Notes under the pieces: model-generated
The model's input: only the letters and a program-made list of their open reading frames with translations
Databases searched by the model: none
Told to the model about the DNA's origin: nothing
Shown: positions 1 to 10,927 of the stretch, one piece after another
How the letters are laid out: every line of letters starts with the position of its first letter
How positions within the stretch are numbered: the first letter of the stretch is position 1
Translations under genes and position numbers: made by a program
Source of the DNA: Diphasiastrum complanatum
Lineage: Eukaryota > Streptophyta > Lycopodiopsida > Lycopodiales > Lycopodiaceae
Assembly: GCA_029204225.1 (NCBI GenBank)
Contig: CM055103.1
Location: 19,172,925 to 19,236,924, forward strand
Reading direction: 5' to 3'
Length of the DNA: 64,000 nucleotides

Positions 1-389
1 CCTTGTAGAACCGTTTGGACAACTAATGTGATTCAATGTTAATGAAAAGAGACAAAATGGACCTTTAAAAGACTTTTCCAAAACTTTGGAAAACTCATCT
101 ACATGTTCCACAAGAGCATTAAGTGCAAATGTCCTACTAAGACTTGCCACTGAGTCACATATTTGTGTAACAAAATTGCGTTTGGTTTGAATTACAAACT
201 TATCCAAGTATCTCCAAGAGAATTGTGGAGGATAATTACATGAAGATCTAGGCTATTCCAAAGGAGACTAATAGGTCTATAGACATGATCTATAGAAGCA
301 AGTATGAAATCTAGAAAATTATAATCAAATTTTGGGGTATGAAAAAAAATTGAAGCAATGTTGCTTCAAGAAAAATCCAGAAGAAGAAA

Positions 390-960
390 TCCAACAACAT
401 GATATTGGTTCAAAAACTCAAGCCAAAGAAAGGCCTAAACAAACAGAAGAAAAAAGAGACTCAAAAGAAGAATTATCAGAAAAGAAGAATTATCACAATT
501 AACAACAAATGAATAAGCTACATCATCCACAAAGACCAAAACGTTTCGCAAGTGTTTCCAGTGAAACAACCATGATATCCATCATTCAAGAATCCTAAAA
601 TATAAAAATCAGTAGTAAAAGCATGCAGATCAACATCAAGTGAATGTTGAGGCAACATAAGCACCAAAGATCGAGGATGAACAATCTCTGTTCACAGCAA
701 AGTCAAATGAATCAATTGGAGAAAACTCATAGTACTTGGACTCTAAAGCTACACAACACATGACCTTTCACAAGAATTGTTCTAGCAATATCGGTTGAAT
801 GAACTAGGTAATGACAATGCTCACCGTGTCATCAGTGAAGGTATTATAAAGTGCCATTTTCAAAATCAAAAACTAAAGTCCATGGCTAATGTATTTAAGT
901 CCCTGATCTGTAGACGAATTTACTCTCTATAAGTAGAAGGCATACTCAGGACATAAATGA
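390..960 (+). pseudogene. Ty1/copia gag-protease remnant
   Basis: A degraded copia gag-protease region. The clearest landmark is at 733-777, which reads YLDSKATQHMTFHKN. In intact copia proteases this is the catalytic aspartate loop, normally DSGA(T/S)xHM, so the active-site glycine is replaced by lysine here. Flanking frames are broken by many stops, and the lysine-rich stretch around 400-520 would fit the gag basic tail. No zinc knuckle, integrase or reverse transcriptase follows. This is an inactive fragment, and its left edge is uncertain. Confidence 0.5.
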
Positions 961-2368
961 GTCATATGAACAAAACCTAACTAGCCTAGTTTTGGTAGCT
1001 ATCACACTAGCATGATTGGATTGTATTTACTGATGGAGAACGGACAGAAGTAGGAGGGAGAGAACAATAGAGTGCGAACTCTTCCGATATGGGCTGCTAC
1101 TGACTGCCAGCAAGAACGACCTCTTGGTATAAGGAGAGATTGTAAATTCCAAACATGATCACAACATCATGCGTTCTCAGGATAGGATCGTTAAAATAAT
1201 TGCATACTCTGATAAATTGCGAGTACAGTCCACCGAAGAGATTTGATAGTGCAGAATTATCGATAATTAGTCTGAGTATGAAGTTCAGTTCAGAAGTTAA
1301 AGGATAGTGCAGTGTGATAGCGCTTGTTCCCCTCAAGCGTCAAAGACAGCCGTCGTCTGATCAAATTTTGAGGAGTCAAAGACGTCCATGATTTGATCAG
1401 ACTGAGTGAACGAGATGAGACAAGTAATGGAAGAGTGTAATCAAATCACAACGTGCATACATCTACGTTAGAGACAGATGGAGAAAAGCGTTGTTTCTAT
1501 ATTACACTGAATGCTTGTCTAAAAACAAGACTCAACGAATGGTTACAACCTGAGAAAGGGAGGCATAACTCATATGCAAATCTTTCGCTCTGTTGCACTT
1601 AGCTAAATGAGAGCTGGAGATGTATTTATATAGATCCTTGTTTATTACAAGAATCACTTAACTAATCTTTAATTACAAGACTAATTTAGTTTAAACTATG
1701 TACTTGCTCGTGAAATAATGTACAACTACATCTGTACAACTGAATAACAGTGCTACGACTCGAAGTCATTGAAATAGTGAAGTTTGTCGCATTCTTCGCA
1801 TTTCTTGCAAACTTTGCAAGGCTTCTGTCTCATACTTCGGATTTTCTAGAGGCAGTTGGAATGAAGTAGAACCATCTATCGGGTACTTTGCATACTTCGC
1901 ATATTTATGAATTAGTTAAAATTGTCGATCGTTGAATTATAATGGATTGTCGCATTTTTTGCAAGGAGTGTCGCATTTCTAAAATAGTTGGAATGTTAAG
2001 TAGAAAACCTTCAGAAAGTTTGTCGCATTTTTTGCCTTTGGAAAAAAAAATGCGAATTGTTTGTGCGACAAATAGTTCATTTCTACAGACTGTTGCAAAG
2101 ACAGTTTTTTTTTGTAGATTGTTTGAAAAAACTGATTTGTTGAAGTTGTTGAAGATGGCCAGGTCTTCAATGTTCTTCAAATAACTTGACATTTGAATGT
2201 AGAAAAGATAATGAATGGTTGCCTTTTAAGAGTAGTTTTGCAGGTGTTGTAGTTTGTGTTAAGAAACACGACTAAATATGCAGGATGGCAAAACAGAGAA
2301 CTGTGATTCTTGTAGGTATCATATGAGTAGACATAAAACCAAAATACCTTGTATTTGATCCTAGATCA
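961..2368. other. Non-genic, AT-rich, probable retroelement LTR/leader sequence
   Basis: I recognise no gene here. Several short frames around 1.9-2.2 kb overlap on both strands over a tract built from repeated TGTCGCATTT and TTTGCAA words. Their compositions look like translated low-complexity DNA rather than proteins. The context of flanking copia and gypsy remnants suggests old LTR or leader material. Confidence 0.4.
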
Positions 2369-2824
2369 ATGATCAAAAATGTGTTGGAAAGAGGGAATGC
2401 AATAACAACAAGTAAGATTGTGGCGACTTATCGAGCGCAGATTGACCTGATTCCTATAGTGTGGTGCCCAGGAGAACCTAGCGTCTCTATCGCCCATGTT
2501 TCCACAGACGGTATTCTTTCCATGAATGATGTTGAAATGACAGATGAACATGTACTCCTTTATCTAGATGCCCAACGTTATCTGCCAAAAGCAATTCCTC
2601 AGGAGGTCAAGTCACCAGGGCCGTTGGCTCATGTCCAATTAACATCCAAAGTACCCAACACACAAGTGTATAGGTCCGAACCCAAAGTATACACATGGGA
2701 CGTGTATCCAGACAAAGTCTGGGATACAATCAATGACGACATGATAGTGAGGCAACAACACCGCCCACTCAAAACCCACAAAAATCTCGATTACAAAAAA
2801 ACAAAATTATCGATACAAAATTAA
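2369..2824 (+). CDS. Unrecognised 151-residue open frame next to a gypsy 3' end
   Basis: A 151-codon open frame with balanced amino acid composition and no low-complexity tract. I recognise no domain. There is no obvious signal peptide or membrane segment. It contains several aspartate/valine-rich segments and a basic C-terminal tail rich in K, H and Q. It lies just upstream of a Ty3/gypsy-type polypurine tract and LTR (3.17-3.58 kb), in the position where some plant gypsy elements carry sequence between integrase and the 3' LTR. It could be an element-encoded accessory frame, a captured host exon, or chance. Function is not assigned. Confidence 0.3.
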   Translation: MIKNVLERGNAITTSKIVATYRAQIDLIPIVWCPGEPSVSIAHVSTDGILSMNDVEMTDEHVLLYLDAQRYLPKAIPQEVKSPGPLAHVQLTSKVPNTQVYRSEPKVYTWDVYPDKVWDTINDDMIVRQQHRPLKTHKNLDYKKTKLSIQN

Positions 2825-2869
2825 CCGAGCATCAAAAATAGATGCGTGAGAAGCTTAAGCAGCCGATTA

Positions 2870-3185
2870 AGCCCTTGTCTAAAGAGACATAATCCAAACC
2901 ATCAGACCAAGCTTCCACGTCTGGTGGTAACTCAACACAGATGATTCCCAAAGTTCCAGAAAACTTTGTGGAACCACCTTTTGATCTCCCACGAAAATTT
3001 AAAAATTTCACAGAATCCTTTGAGTTGATGAAGAGATGTGAGATCCATGCCTTGGGTCGTCCCAAGAACCAATCTTCCATTGCTGTTTTCTTTATAAGAC
3101 CCTCTTAATGATTGTATCATAAGAAGTAAAAACCTCATGACGTTTTTTCCGTTATGAGGACAAAACTTGTTTAAGGGAGGAAGAA
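2870..3185 (+). pseudogene. Ty3/gypsy 3' end with polypurine tract
   Basis: Broken coding-like sequence ends in an AAGGGAGGAAGAA polypurine tract at about 3173-3185, directly before an LTR beginning TGTTACGG. The same word order (GGACA..ACTTG..TAAGGGAGGAAGAATGT) recurs at 8.52-8.55 kb before another gypsy LTR, which supports reading both as gypsy 3' ends. The upstream frame has no recognised domain. Confidence 0.5.
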
Positions 3186-3581
3186 TGTTACGGCCATATT
3201 CGGTTAAGGACCTGGAATAGTCCTAATATGGTTGAGACATATGGAGTAGTGCATGTACATGTGACTGATATAGATAGGAGGTATGCATGTAGAGCTGTAA
3301 CCTTTTTATAGTTGACCTGCATGGGGATTGCATGGACTCATGCACAGGATCCTACTCTCTATATATTGAGGTAGTGATTATTCCGTCGAGGACTTGGTCT
3401 AGGTAACCTGATGAGCTCTTCTTCTTGCTGTCACATTAGCATGGCCTGGGGGCTAGATCCAAGAAGATTCTCCATGAGGGATCTATGATTGGTTGGGTGG
3501 TTTTGCTCCATAGTCTCTCTTGTGTTTTCCTATCCTCATCTTGGGGGTTTTCCCTAGTGGTCCTTACAATAAAGATCTACA
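3186..3581 (+). repeat. Ty3/gypsy LTR, 396 bp (solo or 3')
   Basis: Starts TGTTACGG directly after a polypurine tract and ends CTACA, giving TG..CA termini. The segment GGGGGCTAGATCC followed by a GGTTGGGTGGTTT block near 3450-3505 also occurs in the gypsy LTR at 9.76-9.81 kb, so the two LTRs are related. No second copy of this LTR was seen in the window. Confidence 0.55.
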
Positions 3582-3594
3582 CTTAGGTGACTAG

Positions 3595-3789
3595 GTGCTT
3601 CTTTATACATCAAAGAAACACACCGACAAATTGAAATTCCGAAGTGAGGGACCGTATGTTATTAATAAAATCTTTCCTAATGGTGCAGTCCAGCTGCAAA
3701 CACTTGACAGAATTAACTTCAACTCCAGCCCAATAAGCATTCAATCAGATGCTACAAGAACTCTACTAAGGTTCATTAGAGAGGCATAG
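3595..3789 (+). pseudogene. Ty3/gypsy integrase C-terminal (GPY/F) fragment
   Basis: A 64-codon frame whose centre reads KFRSEGPYVINKIFPNGAVQL. This is the typical GPY/F module that follows the catalytic core in Ty3/gypsy integrases. Only this module remains: no DDE core precedes it and no chromodomain follows. It lies immediately downstream of an unrelated gypsy LTR, so it is a fragment of another copy. Not functional. Confidence 0.65.
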
Positions 3790-4533
3790 AAGCTTCCAAC
3801 AAGTCCAGCAAGCAATCATAAGCTCAGATCATGCAAAAAATGCATTTTTGCCCTCCTTCAACAAGCAAAACTTCAACATGATGGTGTCTAGTGCTCACCT
3901 ATCCAAATTGGATGCATGATGGCTCAAGTCAGAGGAAATCCATCATAACTTTAAGCTTGTAATGAGAACCAACAGGTTCAGACCCCCATTTGATAGGTTT
4001 TCATGCCCAAAAATCACCAAAAATACACTATTTTTTTATGTTTTGAGCCCCCTAATGGTGTCCAATCCTAACCAAGCTTCATGAAAACTTTAGGACAGCT
4101 TCATTATACCTTTGAAAATGTGCATACCAACTATTGTCTAAGAATTTTGAGATCTACCACAAACGTAGTCCAAAAATCATCAAAAAACCATGTTTTTTGA
4201 CCAAATTTGAAGAAAATTTGTGGGATAAATCCACAAATAAGTGCAATCTGATCCTAGTCCCTGTAAATCCATTACATGCAAGCACTAAAAGTTTTGATTT
4301 TAGTCAAATATGGATTCTATAGCCCATTTCTAGTCCAGAAACCCCAATTTTTTGTCCAAAATCACTATCTACTCATCCTTTTGACTATTCAAACATCATG
4401 CAATCATTAGATCCAATCACTCATGACTATAAAATAGTAAGTACAATTTGGAAGACGTACTACATTTATTATCAATTCCAAGCAAAAACCATGAATTCTA
4501 AGTGAAAAATTCACTAGAACCATAAAAAATCCT
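3790..4533. other. Non-genic AT-rich stretch
   Basis: No gene recognised. Phrases such as AAAAATCACCAAAAA and TTTTGACC recur, and similar phrases appear at 26.2-26.7 kb in the LARD interior. This suggests decayed retroelement non-coding sequence, but I could not define borders. Confidence 0.35.
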
Positions 4534-4650
4534 ATGATTTCCATCAAACCAGACTCTGATATTTGGAGAGAAGCCATGGACAGAGAGTATTCCTCTCTGA
4601 TCAAGAATCAGACATGGTCATTAGTCGAAGCTCCTATTGGTTGGAGTGGT
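4534..4650 (+). pseudogene. Ty1/copia reverse transcriptase N-terminal fragment
   Basis: The frame contains DSDIWREAMDREYSSLIKNQ followed by TWSLVEAP. This is the conserved entry to copia reverse transcriptase, where IN-RT linker meets the RT fold. It breaks off within about 35 codons and is followed at 4671 by an LTR start, so nearly all RT and RNase H has been deleted. Confidence 0.7.
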
Positions 4651-4670
4651 GGGCCTAACACTCTTCCGCT

Positions 4671-5195
4671 TGTTGGATTATTCTCCTTCTTACCAATTAA
4701 CTATTCGGTTTTAATCTTCATCCATTGTTTATCTAGTTATCCGGATTTTCCTGTGTGTTTACATAGTCTGCCGAATTACAAGTGTTTTTACACAGTTTGC
4801 AGAATTACACGGAGTTTATGACAATGTCGTATTTTTTGCTTTTTCCAAAGAGCCTCAAATTTCATTTTAGCCACTCAGAGATAACATAGAGTATGCGACT
4901 TCGATCTGCAACTTATTGTACTCATTTACTTCTGTTACGTTTTCATACTGACTCAATACTATCCTTTATTACGTTCAGCTTTTGTCTCAGAATGTATGCG
5001 TTTTGGTATTTCTTTGTGACTAATTTGTGAACAATTCGCGACTAATTATTTGTCTGATAACTTTTGATGCTTAATTGTTTGGCTACATAATCACTGTAGT
5101 ACTGGCGATTTCAAAGTTAGTTACTATAAGTTCAAACGTGATTTCTATCACTATTGTCTTGTTTGAAATTGATAGGTGTAGTCATGTATTGGAAA
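4671..5195 (+). repeat. Copia LTR (truncated), family shared with 10.9, 17.5 and 48.7 kb
   Basis: Begins TGTTGGATTATTCT and shares ordered blocks (TAATCTTCATCCATT.., TTTACACAGT.TGCAGAATTAC, TTTGGCTACATAATCACTG, TCAAAGTTAGT) with the LTRs beginning at 10928, 17497 and 48692. The normal CCAACA terminus is missing. The right end runs into sequence leading to a minus-strand primer-binding site at 5351. Confidence 0.6.
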
Positions 5196-5350
5196 TATGA
5201 AGATAGTTTACATGGAGCAAATCCACAATTATGATCTTTAGGCTGAAAGTACACCAAGGATCTGAGAAGCCACCTATTGGAAATGAATTCCCAAAAGAAC
5301 TGCGAAAATCCAAGATCCTCAAGCCCCACATCTTGGTTGATGCGATCCAA

Positions 5351-5362
5351 GCTCTGATACCA
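5351..5362 (-). other. Primer-binding site (initiator Met tRNA type)
   Basis: Reads TGGTATCAGAGC on the minus strand, the standard complement of the initiator methionine tRNA 3' end used by many plant LTR elements. It is separated by one base from the short LTR at 5364-5528, the same spacing as in the LARD element at 26984. Confidence 0.75.
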
Positions 5363-5363
5363 C

Positions 5364-5528
5364 TATTACGATCACCAAGTAAAGATCTTCAAGAATCCTG
5401 TCACATGCAAACCAAAAGGACACCTGTGGAGCATAAGTAGCATAACTAATAACCACATACATCTGGAGTGACCGGTTATCCACGTCAGGAATTATTTTGA
5501 TTCCCTTATATAGGACATGGACATAACA
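5364..5528 (-). repeat. Short 165-bp LTR of a TRIM-like element
   Basis: On the minus strand this runs from TGTTATGTCCATG to ..GTAATA, followed by one base and the TGGTATCAGAGC site. Both ends match the organisation of the LARD LTRs at 20068-20580 and 26985-27488: the same start and the same unusual TA end. The body is only about 165 bp, within the size range of terminal-repeat miniature elements. The second LTR is missing; the interior is cut at about 5195 by copia LTR sequence. Confidence 0.55.
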
Positions 5529-7229
5529 CTAGCTCTACCAACATGACAAAATTTAAGGACTTTGAACACACCTCTGATGAAGACAAACCATCAAAACTGT
5601 TAATGGCTTGCAACAGTAGTAGTGCAGACTACGACAGCTAGTATCTCGACAGTGGTGCTACCCAACACATGACACCTCGAAGAGAATGGTTTGCTAAGTA
5701 TGTGGCTTATACCAGAGATCAGTTCATCTACCTCGGAAGCTCTAGCACCATCTGCGTGGAAGGCATAGAACAGTCAAGATTATATTCAAGAATGATCTTT
5801 CCATTTTTTTTATTCCAAATGTTCTTCACATACCTTAGCTATCTAAAAATATGTTATCGATTTCAAAGATAACTGATGAGGGCTACGCTATTGCATTTTC
5901 TTCATAACAATATATAATCTTTGACAAGGACACTGCTCTAACTACTTGCACTAGAGTTGGAACCCTATATGTACTTTTTGACTCAATTTTCCTAGCTACT
6001 CATTGGCTATTCTGATAAACATAAAGCTTATAAACTTTATGATCCATCCATCAATGTAGCATTTATTTCTAGGGATGTAATCTTCAAAGAAGATACATTC
6101 TATGACTTTAAACAACCATCGATCAATGATGTTGTGTCATTTCATCCTATTCTACGTGACATAGAATCTTTCACTCATGACGTTTCTTTTATAGAACCTG
6201 CAGCTACAGCTACAGAAGCCGAGTAGCTGATAGCACCTGTCACCAGACCAGACCAGACCAAACTAGCTCGAGCAAATCTGAAAAATTTCAAGAAGAGACA
6301 CCACTCCAATCTGGTCAAACCGATTGTTCGAAGATCTTCAAGAACTGATGACAATGGAAGTCGCAAAGGAATCGCGACTGCGAAACAACAATTTGGATGG
6401 ATTTCAGATATGATTGTTGGTCACTGCCAGCTGTACCATTTCTATAGTCCTCCAGAATGTAGACAGACACTGTTGATCTACGTTCTGATTAACATGACAT
6501 TCAACAAAATTCAAACAAAGCTAACAAAGCTTTGGTAATAGAAACATTTTGTTTCTTCAAGGACTCGAATAGTTTCTAAGAAGTATACACCTCAATCTTT
6601 TTGGACTTCATCTGAAGATCCAAAGACCCTAGCCGAAGCAATTAACTCCAAGAATGTTGTGAAGTGACAAGAAGAAATGGAAAGCGAGTACAACTCACTT
6701 TTGATGAACAAGACCTAGACATTGGTTGACTTCCCCACTCACAAGAGAGTTATCGACAACAAGTGGATCTTCAAGAAGAAGATCAACTCTGATGGTTCCA
6801 TTGCAAAATGGAACGCACGGCTCATGGCTAAAGGATTCACTCAAATCCAGGGAGTGAATTATCAAAAAGTATTCAGTCCTATTGTCAAAATGCAGTCAAT
6901 CAGGACTCTCATTGCGTTAGCAGCCGTAGAATACCTCGAAATGCATCAAATGGATGTCAAGATAGCGTTTCTCAATGGCTACGTCAAAGAGGAGTTGTAT
7001 ACCTTTCAACCTGAAGGATTCAAAGTCAAAGGCCAAGAGCACAAAGAGTGCAAGCTGCACAAAGCAATCTATGGCTTGAAACAAGCTGCAAGGGCTTGGT
7101 TCAAAAGAATCAATGCTTATCTCATTCAATTGGGTTTTGTAGACAATTCAGCTGACTGCAATGTTTATTCCAAGCACATAGGTGTCAATTCAGTTCATAT
7201 AGCTCTATACGTAGATGATGCATTCATTC

Positions 7230-7485
7230 TGTCATGCCCACGACTGGTCTCGGGTAGCATGTCCACACTAGGGATCAAAAGACTAACAACCCATAAGTTA
7301 ATTGTGACTATAAGGGGATTGGGGCCCTTATGTGTATAATGTCATAATCAGTGGTTGTAGGCCTAAACTCACGATGATGGATTGGTATGGGTCTATCAGT
7401 GAGTCATTGGAAAACTAGATGACGTGGCCCAGATAGGTTGCAGAGGTGTCCCGTGAAGTGTCACAGTGCACTACTAGTGGTGCAT
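7230..7485 (+). repeat. Gypsy LTR 5' portion, left arm of inverted repeat
   Basis: Begins TGTCATGCCCACGACTGG and matches the start of the LTR at 8548. It is followed after a 35-base spacer by its own inverted copy at 7521-7776. It lies directly inside the RT gene of the copia copy, after the YVDD motif. Confidence 0.8.
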
Positions 7486-7520
7486 GGGCCTTGGAGGGTA
7501 TAAGTATACCTATTGGGCTC

Positions 7521-7776
7521 ATGCACAACTAGTAGTGCACTGTGACACCTCACTGGACACCTCTGTAGCCTATCTAGGCCATGTCATCCAGTTTTCCAAT
7601 GACTCACTAATAGACCCATACAAATCCACCATCATGAGTTTAGGCCTACAACCATTAATTATGACCTTATACACATAAGGGTCCCAATCCCCTAATAGTA
7701 GCAATTAACTTACAGGTTGTTGGTCTTCTGATCCCTACTGTGGACATGCTAGCCGAGACCAGTTGTGGGAATGACA
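7521..7776 (-). repeat. Gypsy LTR 5' portion, inverted arm
   Basis: Reads as the reverse complement of 7230-7485 with scattered mismatches, and ends AATGACA followed by TTCTTCCCC. That is the reverse complement of the family's polypurine tract, so this arm is the start of a 3' LTR of a minus-strand copy. Arms are 256 bases each. Confidence 0.8.
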
Positions 7777-8547
7777 TTCTTCCCCACTTTTTATAGATCA
7801 GATGAGATATGTATTTATATTTTGATAGCAATCTCCTCGGAGAGGAAGTTATCCTTGATGGAGATTGAGTTATAGTAAGCCTTTGGCTATCGTTATAGTC
7901 TGTGCGTGCTTATGTATAGTTTTGAACCTATATCACTCATTTTGGTAGAGACTCGTACGATCAAGTTTCAAAAAGTAGCAAATTTCCTACATGATATACA
8001 AGAAATACTACGGATAGCACGTGGGAATGTCTAGTGTACCCAAGATAGGGAACGACATTCTGCTAGTCTGAAATAATTGCCTCGAGACTTTCAAATGGGG
8101 GTTTGGGTGTATTGAAGAATCCTGAAAGATTCTAGTGTAATGCTTACCAGCAAGCATTACAAATTGTCCCCTAGATACAGAGGACTGTATTAGATCTTGT
8201 AAAAGATTGGATCCTTAGCTTACCAGTTGGACCTCCCGGAAGGAACTAAAGTGCATCTGGTTTTTCACGTAAGCTGACTCAAGAAGAGTCTACGTGAAAG
8301 AGAGCATCTTTATTCTGGAGACCAAATGGACTTGTTGGATGGATCATCGGGTGTGTCTCAACTTAAACCCGGAAGGATCTTGGATACAAGAACTAAATGA
8401 TTGAGAAATCATATACTTGCCAAGCATCTGGTTTGATGGAAGAGCTGCACAGACGATGATGATTCCTGGTAACAAGAAGGGAGCTTAAGGAAGAACTTCC
8501 CCAGTTTTAAGTTATGCTAGGACAGAACTTGAATAAGGGAGGAAGAA
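7777..8547 (+). pseudogene. Ty3/gypsy chromovirus integrase end and chromodomain remnant
   Basis: Read on the plus strand, the region holds a decayed integrase C-terminus with a YQLDLPEGTKVHLVFHVS block at about 8220-8275. A chromodomain-like segment beginning PGRILDTRTK follows near 8370. At least five in-frame stops interrupt this tail (e.g. in the codons after RTK, HLV and DDSW). The family signature of integrase, GPY/F, chromodomain then polypurine tract is that of plant chromoviruses. It ends at TAAGGGAGGAAGAA immediately before the LTR at 8548. Part of 7777-7950 is unassigned. Confidence 0.7.
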
Positions 8548-9878
8548 TGTCATGCCCACGACTGGTCTCGGGTAGCATGTCCATGCAACAACCCGTAAAT
8601 TAATTGTGATTATAAGGGGATTGGGGCCCTTATGTGTATAAGGTCATAATTAATGGTTGTAGGCCTAAACTCATGATGGTGGATTTGTATGGGTCTATCA
8701 GTGAGTCATTGGAAAACTGGATGACGTGGCCCAAATAGGTTGCACTGAGGTGTCCAGTGAGGTGTCCAGTGAGGTGTCACAATGCACTACGGTCAATTTT
8801 CAGAGAAAAAGGACAAATATTGATTGTACTATCAATCACTAAGAGTTATTGATTGCTTAATCCAAAGATCTATCAAGTTCTAGATGTTAGATCTTGATCT
8901 AGATGCTTTACACTATGATTTAAGCAAGAGCAATGGATCAAATGATCAAACACATGAATGGGCGGCCTCACACGTGTGGAGGACAGTACCTGTATAGCTT
9001 GTTTACAGAGAGTAAAGTACATTAACTTACAAATGATTTCATTCATCAAAACTCAAGACAAATGTGGAAATCTCAACAAAACTAGAATTCGCCAATGTCG
9101 CATCAACTTGTTATTGATTTGGTTGATCTCTTTATAGATCAAGTACATCCACAAGCTGTGTACTGTCCAATAGGCCTTCACACGTGTGAAGAGTGCCTAG
9201 TCATCCAGATCCACCAATGGGAGCCATATGTGCTCATTTCCCAAAGTTGACTATTCTCTTTGGCTAGAAAAGAAAAAGCTAGTCTTCCACATTTATAGGA
9301 ATATTCTCTATAAAATAGGATCTAATGGAATCTTCCTATCTTATCTTCTAGAAGCTTATCCACACGTGTGAATGGTATCTTGAAATGTGTGAGTAATAAC
9401 TCATTCACATGGAAGTCCAATCTATTTAGTTTGACCATTTTGACCATTTTCAAGATTCTACTCAAAGGTCAATTTCACACTAGTGTAGATCAAGCTAAAA
9501 CCAATATAACTTAATAAAAATGACTTATGTACATTATCACACGTGGGAACAGACTCCACACGTGTGAGATCCTATCAAGGTCAAATAACTTGAGATCTAC
9601 AAGATACAACATGTTGGAAGTGATATTTTAACATACTAGTGGTGCATGGGCCTTGGAGGGTATAAGTATTCCTATTGGGCTCTCACTAGTGTATCCTTGT
9701 TTGTGAGACTAGTAGTCGTATGCTACTGGTGTGATGCCTCACTCCACTTTGAGATTGATCTATAGCTTGGGGGCTAGATCCGTTCGATCTAGAATTGGTT
9801 GGGTTGGTTTGTCCACCATCCATTTTCGTTGTGTTGCTTGTTCTTGGCATGCTTAGAATAGGATTTTTGTTTTATACA
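8548..9878 (+). repeat. Gypsy 3' LTR, interrupted by a solo LTR
   Basis: TGTCATGCCC..TTTATACA. The 5' 240 bases match 7230-7485, and the part after the insertion (from ACTAGTGGTGCATGGGCC at 9635) continues the same alignment. Excluding the insert, the LTR is about 488 bp. Its right end abuts the resumed copia RT frame near 9880. Confidence 0.75.
8791..9633 (-). mobile_element. Solo LTR of a CACGTGTG-rich copia family
   Basis: An 843-bp segment inside the gypsy LTR, flanked by TAC on both sides (8788-8790 and 9634-9636). The uninterrupted target GCACTACTAGTGG is visible in the sister LTR at about 7467. On the minus strand it starts TGTTAAAAT, like the complete copia LTR at 11794-12475. It carries several CACACGTGTG palindromes at comparable places. 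No internal region is present. A 3-bp duplication is shorter than the usual 5, so the plus-strand start may be slightly truncated. Confidence 0.6.
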
Positions 9879-10856
9879 TTATGTCTAATGACACATCTTT
9901 ACTGCACACTACTACGAGTGATCTGTCAAAAGAATTTGACACGACTGATCTAGGCATTGTTCATTCATTGTTAGGAATACACATCACTAGAGATAGATTA
10001 CATAAGAAGGTCTATCTTAGCCAGCAGAAATATCTAGAAAGCATTCTAGAAAATTTTTATATGTCTGATTGCAAACCAGTTGATACACCAATGGATCCAG
10101 CTATGACATTGACTAAGCATTCTTGTGCGGATACTGAAAGTGAAGTACTCAACTTAGCAAAGTACCCTTATCCTTCACTTATAGGATCTTTAATGTATGC
10201 CATGTTGTGCACCAGACCAGATTTAGCATACATTGTTAGCACATTAAGTCAATTCATGTCTAATCCTAGGATCTTACATTGGAAAGCATTAAAGAGAGTG
10301 ATGAAATACATTCAAGAAAGTTTAGATCACATTTTATGCTATGATGGAAATGCTACCAACCCAATGGTTCTTTGAGGCTACTTTGACTCAGATTGGGGAG
10401 GAAATGTCTCAACCAGAAAATCCACTTCTGGGTTTTATTTCTTTCTGGCAGAGGGACCAATTTCATGGAATTCAAAAAAGCAGAAATCAGTGGCATTTTC
10501 TTCAACCGAAGCAGAGTACATCGTAGCATGTCAAGCTTCAAAAGAAGCTATCTGGATCATATTATTACTTCTTGATTTACATCACACTCAGTTTAATGCT
10601 ACTACCATTTTGTGTGATAATATGAGCTGCATTTGAATCCTAGATTTCATGGCAAGTCAAAGCACATCGAAATCCAATATCGTTTTATTTGGAAAAAGGT
10701 TTTCTCAAGACAAGTGATTCTCCAATACTGCTCCACAACAGAAAAGATTGTAGACATCTTCACCAAAGTTATTCCCAGGATCAAGCAACATAAATTCTCG
10801 AACATGCTAAACTTGACGAAGACACTCAAGGCACCAACCGTGACCTTAAGGGGGAC

Positions 10857-10927
10857 TGTTGGAAATTAAGTTCACAGTTTTCTCCTTGGTGATACTATTT
10901 CTATTTCAAAATTCTTCCTGCACATTT
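10857..10927 (+). repeat. Start of the copia pseudogene's 3' LTR (cut)
   Basis: TGTTGGAAATTAAGTTCAC follows directly on the TTAAGGGGGAC polypurine tract of the copia copy. After 71 bases it is cut by the start of another LTR (TGTTAGATTATTC at 10928). Confidence 0.55.

Larger units (their letters stand above)
5540..10856 (+). pseudogene. Ty1/copia gag-pol pseudogene, interrupted by a gypsy element
   Basis: Recognisable pieces in order: a gag tail; a protease with an intact YLDSGATQHM loop from 5642; the IN-RT linker (..YKLYDPS..FISRDVIFKED) at about 6010-6100; reverse transcriptase from 6690 with WIFKKK, RLMAKGFTQ, MDVKIAFLNG, AIYGLKQA and LYVDDAF to 7229. After an insertion (7230-9878), RT resumes at 9881 with LLGIHITRD and PSLIGSLMYA. 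RNase H follows to about 10850, including SSTEAEYI at about 10504. The integrase catalytic core is deleted and there are many stops, for example around 6220, 6535, 6666 and 10635. The gene ends at a TTAAGGGGGA polypurine tract. It is a dead copy on the plus strand. Confidence 0.85.

Noticed and set aside
1905-2192. Overlapping frames on both strands at 1.9-2.2 kb
   Set aside because: Built from TGTCGCATTT-type repeats; amino acid content follows the repeat, with no domain.
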